Source of the DNA: Gracilariopsis chorda
Taxonomy: Eukaryota; Rhodophyta; Florideophyceae; Gracilariales; Gracilariaceae
Reading direction: 5' to 3'
NCBI GenBank assembly: GCA_003194525.1
Contig: NBIV01000235.1
Coordinates: forward strand, 1 to 64,000
DNA: 64,000 nucleotides
Below, in pieces: positions 52,975-64,000 of this stretch (positions are counted from its first letter, which is position 1; each line of letters begins with the position of its first letter). The notes beneath the pieces are model-generated. The model saw only the letters and a program-made list of their open reading frames with translations, did no database searches and was not told the origin of the DNA. The position numbers were made by a program, and so were the translations under genes.

Positions 52975-54690
52975 TTATTTGTTTTTGATGCTGGCGACCG
53001 TATTGCACTGTCTTCGCGACCCAGATATCTTCGTTTCATCCAAGTACTCTTACAGTAGTTCAGGTACGTCTTGCTGCAGCGATGCGATATAGACCCAGTG
53101 TGCATCTTCTTTCCCAAAGTCAGTCCACTTCACAAGTAATTCAACTTTATTTTTTCGGCTTCTGATATCCTCGAAATCTTCGATGACTAGTAGCTCATTC
53201 TGCTGATACGCCAAATGTTCCGTGAGCTCTTCAGATATATTGTAGTCCGTGTAAAGAAATAATTTCAACCTTCTTCCGTGTACAAGCTCCTTTTTGCGGT
53301 CAGTAAATTCTGAACTTCAAAAATATACTGTGCTCTTGTTGATGATCTAAGCAATTCTCCGAGATGCATTCTTACGTTCCGATAAGAGGAACGCGATTCA
53401 AGGTGAATCGCAGCGTATTGCATGGCAAGTCGCGCAGCGCACACGCAACCCGCGGAACAGGACTGAAGTTGATTCGCATAGAATTGCGCGGCACACTGCG
53501 CAATGTACACGCAATGCCGAAAACGTTCAAGCCTCCCAGCATAGGAGAGAGCACATTAGAAATAGAATATAAAAGCCGACTCTTAGAGGAAGAACTCTAA
53601 GGGGAAGGAGGCAGCCTCAGTAGGACTTCTGAGGTCTTTGTGCCTGTCAACTTTGCCCGACAAGCCTACGCACCGTCGGCTCTCTCTTCGTAGCGTATCC
53701 GATCAACAGCTCTGCATTTGTAATGCAGAAAGGTCCATGCCATCATAGGCTCGTCGTCGCACGGATGCTCTTCCGCAAAACAGCTTTAAGCACGTAGTCG
53801 CCTTTGGTGAAGTCAATTGGCGTGATACCCGTGCGGCAATTGTGAGCATCCACAGAAGCCTTACGCTTCCTTCTACCTTGTTCTGCGCAGTTGCGGTGAA
53901 TTGCTTCCAACGCTCGCTGTAGGTTCGCAATTTCCATGAGCGAATTGGCACGAAAACGGTCGATGTCCTTGACGGTTGATACTTTCTTCTGACCTCTGAG
54001 AATGGCAGCGAGTGGCGAATCCTGGGGCAGTCCTGTGAAAACTGTAAGAGGGCATTTACCGCCTAGTTTTCTCGTCTGCGCGCTGTTCAGGGCTCATTGT
54101 ATGAGTGGTAGGACTGTAGAACATGCGTACTGGGGAAGCTGAAACTCCGAGAGAAGCGCTCGGCAGATCCTTAGTAGTTCGCGGCAGACTACTTCGACTG
54201 AACCGTTGCTCCACGGGCAATATGGTAGTGCGAAATGGTGTTCCGCATTCAGCTTCTGAGCCAGAGCCTTAACGAGCTTGTCCTTTAAATAGCTCCCTTG
54301 ATCCGATATCCATGACCTAGCGACCCCAAACGCGGCGAACCAGTCTACGAGTGCTTCTGCGGTTGTTTTCGAGTCGGCTTCTGCTGCGCCTTGGAGCCAC
54401 ACGTACCCGGAGAGGTCGTCCTTGATGGTAAGCGTGACCAAGTTGCCTTTCTATCCTTTGTTCATGTAACAGTAATCAAAGTGCAACAGCTCGTTTGGCT
54501 TGGTGGCGTGCATTGTGAAGTGCAATGCCCTCAGAGAGGGATTCTTGGTACTTGGTTGGTTTCCCGAATGTTTCGGTAATGTAGTCATTGCATGAATTAC
54601 GATCACTAATGGTGGATTTGACACGTGGGACACGGAAGAGTCAATTGGCGGTTGGCCACAGTAGTGGGCATGAACCACCAAAGTGGATTA
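52975..54690 (-). pseudogene. Gypsy family V relic: integrase and chromodomain, with solo LTR inserted
   Basis: On the minus strand, integrase upstream pieces are at 54681-54451 (PNELLHFDYCYMNKG). The core is at 54441-54094 with VTLTIKDDLSGYVWLQGAAE, ARSWISDQGSYLKDKLV (second Asp kept) and NGSVEVVCREL (Glu kept). A C-terminal part with RTGITPIDFTKGDYVLKAVL is near 53800. The region between WHGPFCITNAE and YIFEVQNLLTAKRS is split by the solo LTR 53337-53708. A chromodomain (VIEDFEDIRSRKNKVELLVK) lies at about 53200-53050, and the C-terminal stop is near 52975. RT and upstream parts are missing, removed at the family I boundary. Confidence 0.85.
53337..53708 (+). repeat. Solo LTR (372 bp) in the family V integrase relic
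   Basis: Starts TGTTGATGATC and ends CCGATCAACA (inverted termini TGTTGATC-like/GATCAACA). It is flanked by the perfect 5-bp duplication GCTCT at 53332-53336 and 53709-53713. A TATAAAAG box is at 53568-53575 in plus orientation. No internal region remains. Confidence 0.9.
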
Positions 54691-54711
54691 ATTTAGTTAA
54701 TTCTATTTATT

Positions 54712-55490
54712 ATTATTACACCCATTTCCGGGATGGTTAGTACTTAGTGCGCCGGCGGGTTGCCGTCGCACCAGTAAGCCTTCCCCAACAAGGGATCCCA
54801 ACCTGGATAATTGGCTCTAGACCTCACCGCCTTCGCGTGTTCTCTACTTCTCTTTGGAGGGAAGCACCGTCGCATATGGGAAGTCTAACCCCCTTGCTAT
54901 TCTAAAGGACCCAAGTATTTGGATCCTTATTCCATCTTTCTTGGTGTTTGCCTTTTATAAGGTTTATTTACTGGTACTGCCGTTAGTCTTCGTCACGACA
55001 CTAGTGACTCCGCTCTCCCTTATTTTGCCTTTTACAGGGTGAGTTTCCCGCTACCAACGGCTCGTGCTCGCGCCTACCACTAACGTAGAAACCTCACCTC
55101 TCTACAAGATGACCACCCCCATACACCGCTCCTGCGGATACCCAATTCTTGCCTCAACCTCCCTGCACAAGTCGCGGCGGGTGGCCTCGGCCTTACAACC
55201 CGACATAGTCGTACCACTCCTGGGAGGGCTCTACGCAACTGGGCTCAACTCTAAAGAGCAAAGATCCCGAACGTCTTTCGGTGCATTCTCGCTTCTGGGA
55301 ATTCCACTACAAAATGGTCTCCCGACCTAGAATCGGTTTTGGTGTTTGGTTCCCTCTTTCGAGGTTTTGTTTCTTTTGTTTGTTTTCCGGAAGTTCCGTT
55401 GTTTTCCCGTCGTAACGGTTGCCCCTCATGTCGAGGAAGCTTTCCTCTGCGGAGCCTGCGACTACGTGCAGTCGCTCCCACAATGGTGGA
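54712..55490 (+). repeat. Family I 5' LTR and leader (approximate limits)
   Basis: Matches the reversed copy 180-1012. It contains the hairpin at 54747-54771 and several short inverted repeats such as CCCCAAC...GTTGGGG-type blocks. The exact LTR end and primer site are not determined; ATGGTGGAGATAACC near 55482 is in a plausible position. Confidence 0.65.
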
Positions 55491-57575
55491 GATAACCCCA
55501 AAGTTCAGTTCGTTTCTCGGATCCCGATTAGGGCTAAATCCAGCCATGCTGGGGGTGCCTCGTCTAGGACTCTAAACCCACCCCGGGAACCCCGGAACGC
55601 CACGTCGACCTCGTTATCGAATTCCGTGGATGGTGCTCATCCGGCTCCGGCCGTGGCCGCCGCCGCACCTGAACCCCATCTGACGGGCGATAACACCCTC
55701 CAGGGGAACTCCCTGGAATCTCAGGTTGACGCTTTGTGGACCGCCTACGACACCCTTGTCGGGGAATTACAAACCCTGCGTGAGGTGGTGATGGACACCC
55801 CTACAAAGGCGGTCACAGAGGATCTCCGTTTCTTACGTTCCGATGTCAACTCCATGTTAGAGAGTTTGGGGGCAGCCTGGCACCTTCATAGAAGGAGTTA
55901 AATCTTGATTTGATCGAGTTCGTGCCCGTCTGGAGGCGTTAGAGCAGTTTATCCTCATGGATAAACCGTCCCCGGATGATCCGGCACCAGTTGCATCACA
56001 CCACGACCAGCATGCTGGAAGAAAGAAGCGCTGCCACAAGCGGAAACACAAACGAGATCACTCGTATTCTGATTCTACGACATCATCGGATTCATCCCGA
56101 AACGGATCAGATGGTTCTAGTTCCTCGGACTCCGATTCGGAGGACGAGAAATGAGGCCGTTCTTCCCGCTCTAAGCGGTCATCCGCCACCCAAGGTGGGA
56201 TTCGGACCCACAGCAAAGGGAGAAGACACCCTGGCCTCAGGGAATTAAAACCGACGAACCCGTTGTATCGGAAACTATTGTCCTACCGGTACTACCGGAT
56301 CGAAGATTCCTCTTTAGGACGTACATCCCGTGGCACGGGGAAGGTCAAAGATTGCATAAAACGTATGCAACTATCACTGCGTAAGCAGTATTTTACTGGA
56401 GAAGACCCAATTATGGTGTTGGACTTTCTTTCCCACTTTGTAGCCGAAGCCGATATCCTCCGAATGAACGAGGGACAAGCTTATTTGGCATTACCATATT
56501 TCTTGTGGGGAGTGGCAGAGGACCAGTACACCTCTGTCAGAGGATCATCTCGTGCCTCAGAGGGAGGAGTAACCTGCTGACCGGAGTCGGTGCAATATTT
56601 ATTGCGCTCCTGTGCCACCAATACCGCCATTCAGGGGGAAATCCTCGCTTTGCAAGATACTCGTCAGCGCTCAGGCGAGAGTGAAACCGATTACTAGGTC
56701 CGCCTTAACAAGGCCTTCCACCGTTGTGGGAATGTATATCCCGCAGGGGAACGTTGTACCATGATCATCGATGGCCTTGACCCGGCAATCCGTAGTCTTG
56801 TCACTGGTTACAGCGAGGACAAGCGGAGGGTCACCTACCTCGAGCTTGTTCAACACGCTCGAGAGGAAGGGGAAGCACTTCGTGCACGAACTCCGAGTCC
56901 TCGGTCTAGGCCCGCCAAGGCGTTGGTGCTGGAGAGTGACTACTCATCGCCCTCGCTTTTTGCGGATAAAACCCCCCAACAGGGATACGACACCGTCCAT
57001 TTTGCACAGGGAGATGGTGTGTCTATACCAACCACGGACTTACCGTCACGACGGAGGACACGTTCGAAACGGCGCAAGACAACATCGTATTGTGCGTGGG
57101 GAACAATCGCGTTCAGCCGCCACGAGTCCCGTTTATGAACGGCCAGTCCCGTTATCAACGGCCTGGAAGGAGTGACACCCGCCTGGCGGTACGCTTCTCC
57201 GATGCTCGGGATATTAACCGGAGCGTCTCTGTGTTGGCTCTAATTTGCCACTTTTGCTACACCCATGGCCATACATCCCCTCAGTGTCTTTGCTTAGGGA
57301 AGGATATGGCCAAGGTGGTGACAAATTACGAGGCCCTCACTACAGAGAAGAAACGTTCCGTTCCAACTGCTTCCTACCTCCGTGCTAAAACAGACTTCTC
57401 GCTTGCCTTTCCAAATATCCCGCATGCGCGGCTAGCTTCAATTAACCCGAATCGGGAAGTCGCGCAGACGTCCGACACAACCACCGCTTATGCGGATAAA
57501 AACCCCGGCCCCCGGAACGAAGCTCTCGTGGTCGAGGATCCTGGACTACCGCCTACAGCGGGAACCTCCCAGTAA
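55419..57575 (+). pseudogene. gag: Family I gag
   Basis: Open pieces in changing frames give one Gag. The N-terminal part (to 55901) holds a coiled-coil-like segment ESQVDALWTAYDTLVGELQT. A frame change near 55900 leads to RARLEALEQFILMDK and an acidic Ser/Asp-rich stretch (DSTTSSDSSRNGSDGSSSSD). The capsid region at 56380-56700 has EDPIMVLDFLSHFVAEADIL and ALPYFLWGVAEDQY. Its end is LNKAFHRCGNVYPAGERCTM and IIDGLDPAIRSLV at 56705-56800. A zinc knuckle of CX2CX4HX4C form, CHFCYTHGHTSPQC, lies at about 57247-57290. Stops at 56152, 56578 and 56694 plus frame changes make it non-functional. Confidence 0.82.
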
Positions 57576-57768
57576 AACTAACTGAGGGAGTCTCCCCTTT
57601 GAGAGAGGCGTCCTCAGAGAAGAGGCTGTTGACGCCCGTGGCGTCACCCCCTCGCTCCCCGGTGAAAATCCTTTCAAAAAAGGACACCGCAGACGCGGAC
57701 TCTGCACACCTTTCTGTGCTACGTCGCCCGTGGATACGGAGTAAAACCCCCGGATCTCGGATAGAGTC

Positions 57769-60700
57769 TTGGTCATGGCCAAGCGCAACTACAAGGTTTA
57801 CGCCGACCTTGGCCTTGACACCCATTTTATGGTGAGATTTCTAGCACTCCGGGACACAGGTGCAGGCCCCAACTTCATCGTGGAATCATTGCTACCCCTG
57901 CAGGTGCGGTCTCGTATCCGTTCCGAAACGGTTCCGGACTTCGCAGATGCGAACAAAAATCCGTTAGAAACGGTGGGTACCGTCGACTTAGTCGTGCAGT
58001 TGGGCACCCCCGTGGTGAAGCTCGACTTTATTGTTTGTCGGTCATTGGCCACTCCAGTCATACTGGGATGTATTTACTGCGACAGATTTGTCGACGCAAT
58101 CAGGCCCCGTCTTAGGCGTGTGTAAATCGACGACGGATCGTCAGTCCCGATCTTCCGTCGCCCACTGAAGCGTGCTTCGCAGAAGCAAGTCCCACTACCT
58201 GCTGCGCAGAAACCACCGCCCGCGTCTTGCGAGTCCATCAAACTTCGAGTCGCAGCCTCGGTTTCTATACCGCCTGAGTCCCAAGTATGGGTGCAAGTCA
58301 ATTGCCGTCAACAGGGTCTTCGGGTTATTCAACCTCTGTCCTCGTTATACGAGAAATACCAGCTCGCGCTGGCGAACGGAATTTTTCACGTTACCCGGGA
58401 TGCTCCTTTCCGGATACTCGTTGCCAATCTTGACCAACGCCTCCAGTATCTGGTAAAGAACCAAGTAATTGGAAGCGTCACTTCACACCCCCTTGGGATG
58501 CTCCCGACGAATATGACGACCGACGATGTTCTCGGAATTGCCGACTCTTCTGAGGAAGCCACCCCCACCACTGACGAAATAATGTCAAAGGAGGGAGAGG
58601 AAACCGTTGTTTTAACGCCGAACACCCCGAATAACTCGGAACCGACGGCCACACCTGTATCACAGGACAATGTTACAGCGCGTTCTGACCGAGTGGACCC
58701 TATAAAGGCACTCGAAGATATAGACCTTGGCCACGTGCCGGAGTCACACTGCGATAAACTCCGTGCAATGCTACGGGAATTTACCACGATGTGGGATAAC
58801 TCGCTCAGCAAGATTAATGCAATGGAACACCGGATAGATTTATTACCGGGTGCACGTCCGATGGCACAAACCCCTTACAGGGCAGGACCGAACGCTCGGG
58901 AAGAGGAGCAGTCCCAAGTGGACAAAATGCTCCGCGCAGGTGTGATAGAGCCCACTCAATCACCCTGGGCATCCCCAGTTGTACTGGTTTTGAAGGCCGA
59001 CGGAACCTGGAGGTTCTGTGTCGACTATCGCCGGCCCAATGCTGTGACGGTTAGGGACACATATCCCATCCCTCTTATGGACGAGTGCATCGACCCACTT
59101 GGAGATGCTACCGTATTCACGGCTTTGGACGCCAATTGGGGTTATTGGCAGGTCCCTGTTAGACAGGAGGATCGCGATAAGACCACGTTCACCTGCCATG
59201 TAGGATCGTACCGCTTCAGGCGGATGTCTTTTGGTTTGACCAACGCTCCCGCTACCTTTCAACGTGCAACAGATATTCTATCAAACCGCTTCAAGTGGCG
59301 GAGCTGCCTGGTCTACCTGGATGATATTATCATCTTCTCCAATAATTTGGACGACCATCTCACCCCTGTCAGGGACGTTCTAACCGTGCTTCGTGATGCG
59401 GAAATTACCCTCAAGTTGAAGAAGTGCGAGTTCTTCACAGATACTGTCAAGTATCTGGGACATATCATCCGTCCGGGACGGTTAATGATCGAGAATGCCC
59501 GAGTCAAATCCCTCGTTGGGGCTAAGGAACCCCGTACTCAAACGGAACTCCGCTCCGTTTTAGGGCTGGTCGACGTCTACCGACGGTTTATCCCGAACTT
59601 TTCGGATATCGCGGCACCGTTGAACGTGATGTTACGCAAAGGAACTCCCCCAGAATTGGGGCAATTCACGCCCGAGCAATCGGAAGCCTTTAGCTCCTTA
59701 AAGGAGGCTGTCACGTCAGCACGTATATTATCTTTACCCACACTGGGACTCCCGTACTCCGTGGACACGGACTCTAGCGAATACCAAGTTGGTTTTGCTC
59801 TTTTCCAAACCACCCCAGAGGGGGATCGAAGGCCAATTGGTTATTGGTCACGCTCGCTCAATGTCCACGAGCGTAATTACTCTGTGTCGGAGAAAGAGTG
59901 TCTCGCCGTCGTGTGGGCGCTTTCCACCCTACGCCCCTATCTTACGGGAGTTCAGTTTACCGTATACACGGATCGTTCCTCGTTGAGGTGGTTAATGAAC
60001 ATATCCCATCCCTCGGGCTGCCTTATGCGCTGGAGACTCCGCCTTGCGGAATATGACTTTCAAGTCATATATAAAAAGGGAGCGTTCAACACCCAAGCCG
60101 ACGCTTTGTCGCGTTTACCCACAAATGGGGAAGCAATCCCAACGGAGGATGACGACATTCCATGGTTCATGGTTGAAGAACCGGATGACCCGGAGTGGAA
60201 GTTCGATGAATGGCCAGAAGACTGGGATGAAGATGCTGACTTTGACAACTTACTCGCATCCCGCGAGACCCCTGAGAACCACTTACCGGGAATTTTTGTA
60301 CAGGTTTCACCGGAGGAATTGATCCGAGAACAATTCGGTGACCCCTTCTGTATGAGGATTCGTGCCCGTTTAAACGGTGGCGAAGACCTCCCGTTCGAGG
60401 TGAACGATAAAGGCTACCTCACTCGGTTCGTCGAAGCTCGCCCACAGATTGTGGTACCTCATTCCCTGCAGTCACAGTTGTTATATCTCTCGCACTATGC
60501 GAAGCTCGGTGGCCACGTGGGTGGGAGGAAGCTCTACCTCACCCTGCGAAGGGCTTTTTACTGGCCCGCCATGGCGGTTGACTGCTACGCAACTGTGTGG
60601 TTTTGTACGGAATGCTCGAAGAACCGGGTGAAGCTCCGCAGGAACGCGAAGAAAATTAATTTATTCCCTGCTAGGGCGCCACTCGAGTTTATCGCAATCG

Positions 60701-60825
60701 ATATTCTGGGACCCCCCCTCACTACAAAGAAAGGCAACAAGTTCTTACTTGTGATCACCGATCGCGTTTCAAAGCTTGTTCGGACTGTCCCTCTTCGGAG
60801 GATACCCGCTTTCACGGTGGCCTAG
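57769..60825 (+). pseudogene. pol: Family I protease, RT, RNase H and start of integrase
   Basis: Protease: ALRDTGAGPNFIVESLLP near 57845-57895 with DTG intact, then PVILGCIYCDRFVDAI. A TAA at 58123 separates it from the 58291-60825 ORF, which is in the same frame. RT has RFCVDYRRPNAVTVRD, TALDANWGYWQVPV and the catalytic LVYLDDIIIFS (about 59310-59340). RNase H has SVDTDSSEYQVGFAL, VSEKECLAVVWAL and YTDRSSLRWL. The integrase zinc region at about 60490-60630 has HYAKLGGHVGGRK and CTECSKN, and the core starts IAIDILGPPL. A TAG at 60823 interrupts it. RT and RNase H catalytic acids are all intact. Confidence 0.9.
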
Positions 60826-62459
60826 GCTCTGGTAACGCACTGGATTTTTGTGTACGGTCGTCCTGTGGAGGTGCTCTCCGATAACGGACCGCAGTTCGCG
60901 TCCAAGTTCTTCCAGGATGTTTGTCGCATCCTGGACGTGAAGAACTTTTTCACGACTACCTACCATCCCCAGTGTAATGGACAAGTCGAACGGTTCAACT
61001 GGACTTTGTTGGCCTCTCTCCGTTCCTACGTTGCTGATCACCCCAAAACTTGGGACCTGTATGCATATGTTTTAACATTTGCATACAATACACAAGTTCA
61101 CCCCGGACTACCGGATTGTCACCGTTGGAATTGCTTCTATCTCGTTCACCCCCGCCTGTGGCGTTAGAATATCAAGCCACTTTGGACAATTTCCCATCTG
61201 TGGGTCGCTACCGCCAGGAATGGAAGCAATGGCTTACTAAACTGGTCCCCGCAGCGCAGATGTCTATGGAACGCACGCAAGCCGCGTACAAGCGGGATTT
61301 CAACACTAGTTTACGAGATAATGCTCCCCGCATACGGGCCGTCTTTATACGTAAAGAATATTATAACCCGGAAGGGGAGAAGCGTCACGAGCTTTCGCCT
61401 GTGGCGGATGGACCGTTTAAAGCGGTATCCGTTAACTCCGACACTGTCGTAGTGGAAATGGGTAAGGCACACGAGCTGATTTCCCGCGATCGCGTTGTAC
61501 CTGCCCCTCCTCCCTCGTCTGAGGTCGTCCTGGGAACAGGGAAACCCGTCTCTACGGACGCAGCAACGCCGGAAACCCCGGAACTAAATAGACCGACTAC
61601 TCTATCACACCCTACTCGGGGTCTCTCAGATTTACCGACTTTGTCGGAACCCCCGGCTCGGCCGGATCGTTCAGGTCCAAACGGACCTTTCTCTACTCCT
61701 AACACTACCGCCCCTTCGGCGGGTATTTACACCCTCCATGCGGGATATCCTGCTATTAATCCCCTTGCTTCGTCTAAGGAGGGAGAGGGGACCTATCGCT
61801 ACGCTGGAAATTTATTACCATCGCAACGGGATTTGAGCCGTGAAACACGGAAGGTCGATGAAGCCTCGCAATCCCCCACACAGGGTTCCGGAACGACGCA
61901 GTTTCACCGTATGATACGGGAGAGTGGACCGAAATCGCAGTCCGTACCCCTGAACCAGGGCAATTCCCTGAATCAGGATAGAGATAGCGTTTCGCAGACC
62001 CCTCACCAGGGTGTAGTGGCAGAACCGTCGTCGACGGAATTTCCCGCCAAAATGGATTCCTCAGCACCATCCACACCGCTGGTAGTAGCAGGCAACGCAC
62101 GCCTTGGAAAACCAGCAACGCTGGAAAGTGAAAAGACCCTCTGTAGGGAGGAAGGCAGGAATGCACATCTTGCAACTCAATTCCCTGGCTCTACAGCCCC
62201 GGACTTGAGAACCGTTCATAACGGGAATGTTGTCCGAACTTCGGAGATAGAAGTGCCAAAGTCTCCGCGCAATCGCGGTAGTATACCGAGCGTCTCGGAA
62301 AAATCCGGCGTCGTCGCCAGGGTTAAACCGGTCGTCCCTGATGATGCACCTCTTGAGGAAGACATCACAACTCAATTAGAGGCAAAGTCCTTGAACAGGG
62401 TGTCCCAGGCGCCAGCTTTCCACGCCCCATCAGGGAGTTTGAAGCAACACACCGGATAA
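60826..62459 (+). pseudogene. Family I integrase C-terminal half and long disordered linker
   Basis: The core resumes as YGRPVEVLSDNGPQFASKFF (second Asp) and HPQCNGQVERFNWTLL (Glu) in one frame to 61167. It then continues in the 61050-62459 frame with LEYQATLDNFPSVGRYRQEW, a long Pro/Ser/Thr-rich stretch of about 300 residues, and no domain in it. This separates integrase from the chromodomain far more than in families II and IV. Confidence 0.8.
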
Positions 62460-62722
62460 CTGGAAATAACCGCCGGATACTGGGTACCAACACAGCAGTG
62501 CACGGCTAAGCCGGACAGTGTAAGGCCCAAGACAAGGGAGGCAGAACGCAAAGAGGCGGTTCAGAGCCACATTATGATCCCATGGGAGATCCGTCGACAT
62601 CGGCGTGAGGGGGCCGTGGGAGTCACGTGAACGCACGGAGATTGTGCGCCCCACACCAATCACCGCGCGACGCGGAAAGCGCCACCAGAGAGTGACCTCC
62701 ACAACTCCGCCAAAGCGGCAAG

Positions 62723-63217
62723 ATGCCCGCAAGCTCGCGGCTCGACTGGACTACCGCCAACATGGGACGGAGGACCCCCGTAACCGAGCGGTACGACGCA
62801 ATCACCACGGTACGACCCAATTACCGCGGTACGCGGCAACCGTTCCACGAAGACACCCTCTTGAGGGATATTATTCCGCACTCTGCGCCGCATCCTCTGA
62901 GCGAAACCAGCACGTTGCATCCTGACGCACCGCTGAGGGGAAATATCCCGTCCACAGGGCAACCCCTGACAAGAAAGGGCACCATAACACGGCAAGGCCG
63001 GCAGGTATACAAACAAGAGTTTGTGATTGACCGAATCGTCGGGCACACCTGGAATCAGGAAGGCATTCTAAGATACCGCGTCCTTTGGTGCGGATATGAC
63101 CCAAGCTGGGACACCATGGAACCCATCGAACACCTGCCTCGTTCGAAAGTGGTCCAATATCACCGCAGCGCAGATACCGCAAATCCAGCTACGCTGTGCA
63201 ATGCCCAAGTGGGATAA
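62723..63217 (+). CDS. Family I chromodomain-containing C-terminus
   Basis: 164 codons; residues about 98-150 read VIDRIVGHTWNQEGILRYRV then LWCGYDPSWDTMEPIEHL, a chromodomain with its aromatic positions. In chromoviruses this domain steers integration to methylated-histone chromatin. It is in a different frame from the linker ORF, so the original polyprotein is broken in the interval 62460-62720. Confidence 0.8.
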   Translation: MPASSRLDWTTANMGRRTPVTERYDAITTVRPNYRGTRQPFHEDTLLRDIIPHSAPHPLSETSTLHPDAPLRGNIPSTGQPLTRKGTITRQGRQVYKQEFVIDRIVGHTWNQEGILRYRVLWCGYDPSWDTMEPIEHLPRSKVVQYHRSADTANPATLCNAQVG

Positions 63218-63508
63218 AAACGCCGCGACGCTGGGGAAGGTAGGAAAGAAGGAGTACACTCCCTTTTGTACGGACTCCGTCAAGGACGGTAATGAAAGAG
63301 AAAAGGCCGTTCTAAACGGGAACGTTTACTCAGGAGCCTCGGGCTCCTGTGTGATACTAAGCTACATTACTGTCTAACCCAGGGAAAGAGACCAGGATAC
63401 TGGATTAGAGGCTCGACCCCTCCCCATCGTCCGGAGCGTGACCACCCGCAAGGCAGTAAGCCAAGGCATCCGCCATCGCGGTGACGTCACTCGAAACCTC
63501 GGCAGTGC
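63218..63508. other. Spacer after chromodomain
   Basis: No gene. It contains an 8-bp inverted repeat GAGCCTCG/CGGGCTC-like segment near 63333-63349 (GGAGCCTCGGGCTCC). Confidence 0.3.
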
Positions 63509-63967
63509 TTAAACCCGCTTCACGGAGGAAGCGGCAATGATATCGCTTTGATTGACTGCACCCCTGCTGGGAAGGGAAGGCCAGGCATTCGCCGTCGGAG
63601 TACTGGGAACCGGAGGCAACCCCTCAGGGGATTCGTCTACGACCATGTCGGGAACGTCTAGTTCCATGTCCCCCGGCTCTTCTGATTCGTTATCGACCAT
63701 CGGGTCAACCCCGCTATACGCGCGGTAGTAATCGTCGGAATCGACGTACCCAATCTGGTGGTCGTCCGGCACGTGCGGTGGTGCGTCGCGGAGTACCCTT
63801 GCCTCCTCGGAGGAAATCTCCTGGAACTCCCAGGGATCCAAGTAGATGAAATGTCCCGCAAGGGCGGTGTTTCCACCAAGACCCGTACCACCGTTACCTC
63901 CACCGCCGCCGTCAAGCCGACCGCTCTGTTCCAGTGGGACCTCGCGCCAGTCAATACTGTCGATCAA
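63509..63967 (-). CDS. Antisense acidic ORF downstream of family I pol
   Basis: 152 codons, no stop or frame change. Gly-rich near residues 20-33 (DGGGGGNGGTGLGGN), then strongly acidic (EISSEEARVLRDAPPH, DPMVDNESEEPGDMELDVPD, MVVDESPEG). No known domain. It lies between the chromodomain and the (unseen) 3' LTR in antisense, the same relative position as the antisense gene in family III. Could also be a host gene if the element ends before it, since the 3' LTR is not visible. Confidence 0.45.
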   Translation of the reverse strand: MIDSIDWREVPLEQSGRLDGGGGGNGGTGLGGNTALAGHFIYLDPWEFQEISSEEARVLRDAPPHVPDDHQIGYVDSDDYYRAYSGVDPMVDNESEEPGDMELDVPDMVVDESPEGLPPVPSTPTANAWPSLPSRGAVNQSDIIAASSVKRV

Positions 63968-64000
63968 ACCAAGTAACTGGAGTATTTCGTCATTATTGGC

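Larger units (their letters stand above)
54712..64000 (+). mobile_element. Ty3/Gypsy element family I, continues past the right edge
   Basis: Gag, protease, RT, RNase H, integrase, a long linker and a chromodomain follow in order; no 3' LTR is reached. G/C content is visibly higher than in the flanks. The left border was set where similarity with the reversed copy at 1-1012 begins (ttattattattacaccc). The first part of the element is LTR plus leader, to roughly 55490. Confidence 0.88.

Noticed and set aside
1-64000. tRNA, rRNA, CRISPR, prokaryotic operons
   Set aside because: Looked for by eye; no cloverleaf with A/B boxes, no rRNA motifs, no regularly spaced repeats with unique spacers. The only tandem array is the coding minisatellite at 30841-30993.

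Overview
This window is nuclear DNA of a eukaryote and is almost entirely a transposable-element graveyard with a few young insertions. It contains Ty3/Gypsy, Ty1/Copia, DIRS (tyrosine-recombinase), PIF/Harbinger and small TIR elements, many of them nested. I see no rRNA, tRNA, operon or prokaryotic signal. The mix (chromodomain Gypsy elements, a Copia pol with a widely shared protist/fungal-type integrase, a DDE_4 transposase paired with a SANT/Myb-like protein) would fit an alga, an oomycete-like protist or an early fungus. The lineage cannot be fixed from the sequence alone. Only two ORFs look like ordinary host genes: an intronless C2H2 zinc-finger gene (33886-35598, +) and a small secreted cationic cysteine-rich peptide gene with its own TATA box (49291-49557, -).

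Layout. 1-1012: 5' end of Gypsy family I, reverse orientation, cut by the window edge. 1020-2235: Gypsy family V relics (integrase zinc region, then RT). 2226-6960: two diverged 0.65-kb direct repeats around 3.4 kb of non-coding DNA. 6961-10430: mostly featureless. 10431-15343: Gypsy family II, complete but decayed, with LTRs. 16006-16069: strong hairpin. 16541-21403: complete DIRS-order element with split direct repeats A1-ORFs-B1-A2-B2, inserted into an older ORF. 22085-24061: PIF/Harbinger remnant with convergent Myb-like and transposase pseudogenes. 24438-32175: Gypsy family III with a 5-bp TSD, a degenerate antisense gene downstream of pol, a coding minisatellite, and a 3' LTR split by an 898-bp TIR element. 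33886-35598: zinc-finger gene. 37756-48429: a Copia element on the minus strand, interrupted by a full Gypsy family IV element (37771-43090; identical LTRs, TSD GGCGT) and by a solo LTR (44090-44291, TSD GTTTT). 48465-48640: fragment of a second Copia. 49291-49669: secreted peptide gene. 52975-54690: family V integrase/chromodomain relic on the minus strand, holding a solo LTR (53337-53708, TSD GCTCT). 54712-64000: Gypsy family I running off the right edge.

History. The elements record several rounds of insertion. Family V relics and the Copia are oldest, family I sits in family V DNA at both window ends, and the solo LTRs and family IV came later. Family IV (identical LTRs) and the DIRS element (about 99% identical A repeats) are the youngest. 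Yet family IV carries a frame break between gag/protease and pol and an Asp-to-Asn change in the integrase catalytic triad, which suggests mobilisation in trans or very recent damage. The features I consider most worth follow-up are the DIRS element, the antisense cysteine-protease-like gene in family III, the tandemly duplicated zinc-finger gene, the 898-bp TIR element and the antimicrobial-like secreted peptide.
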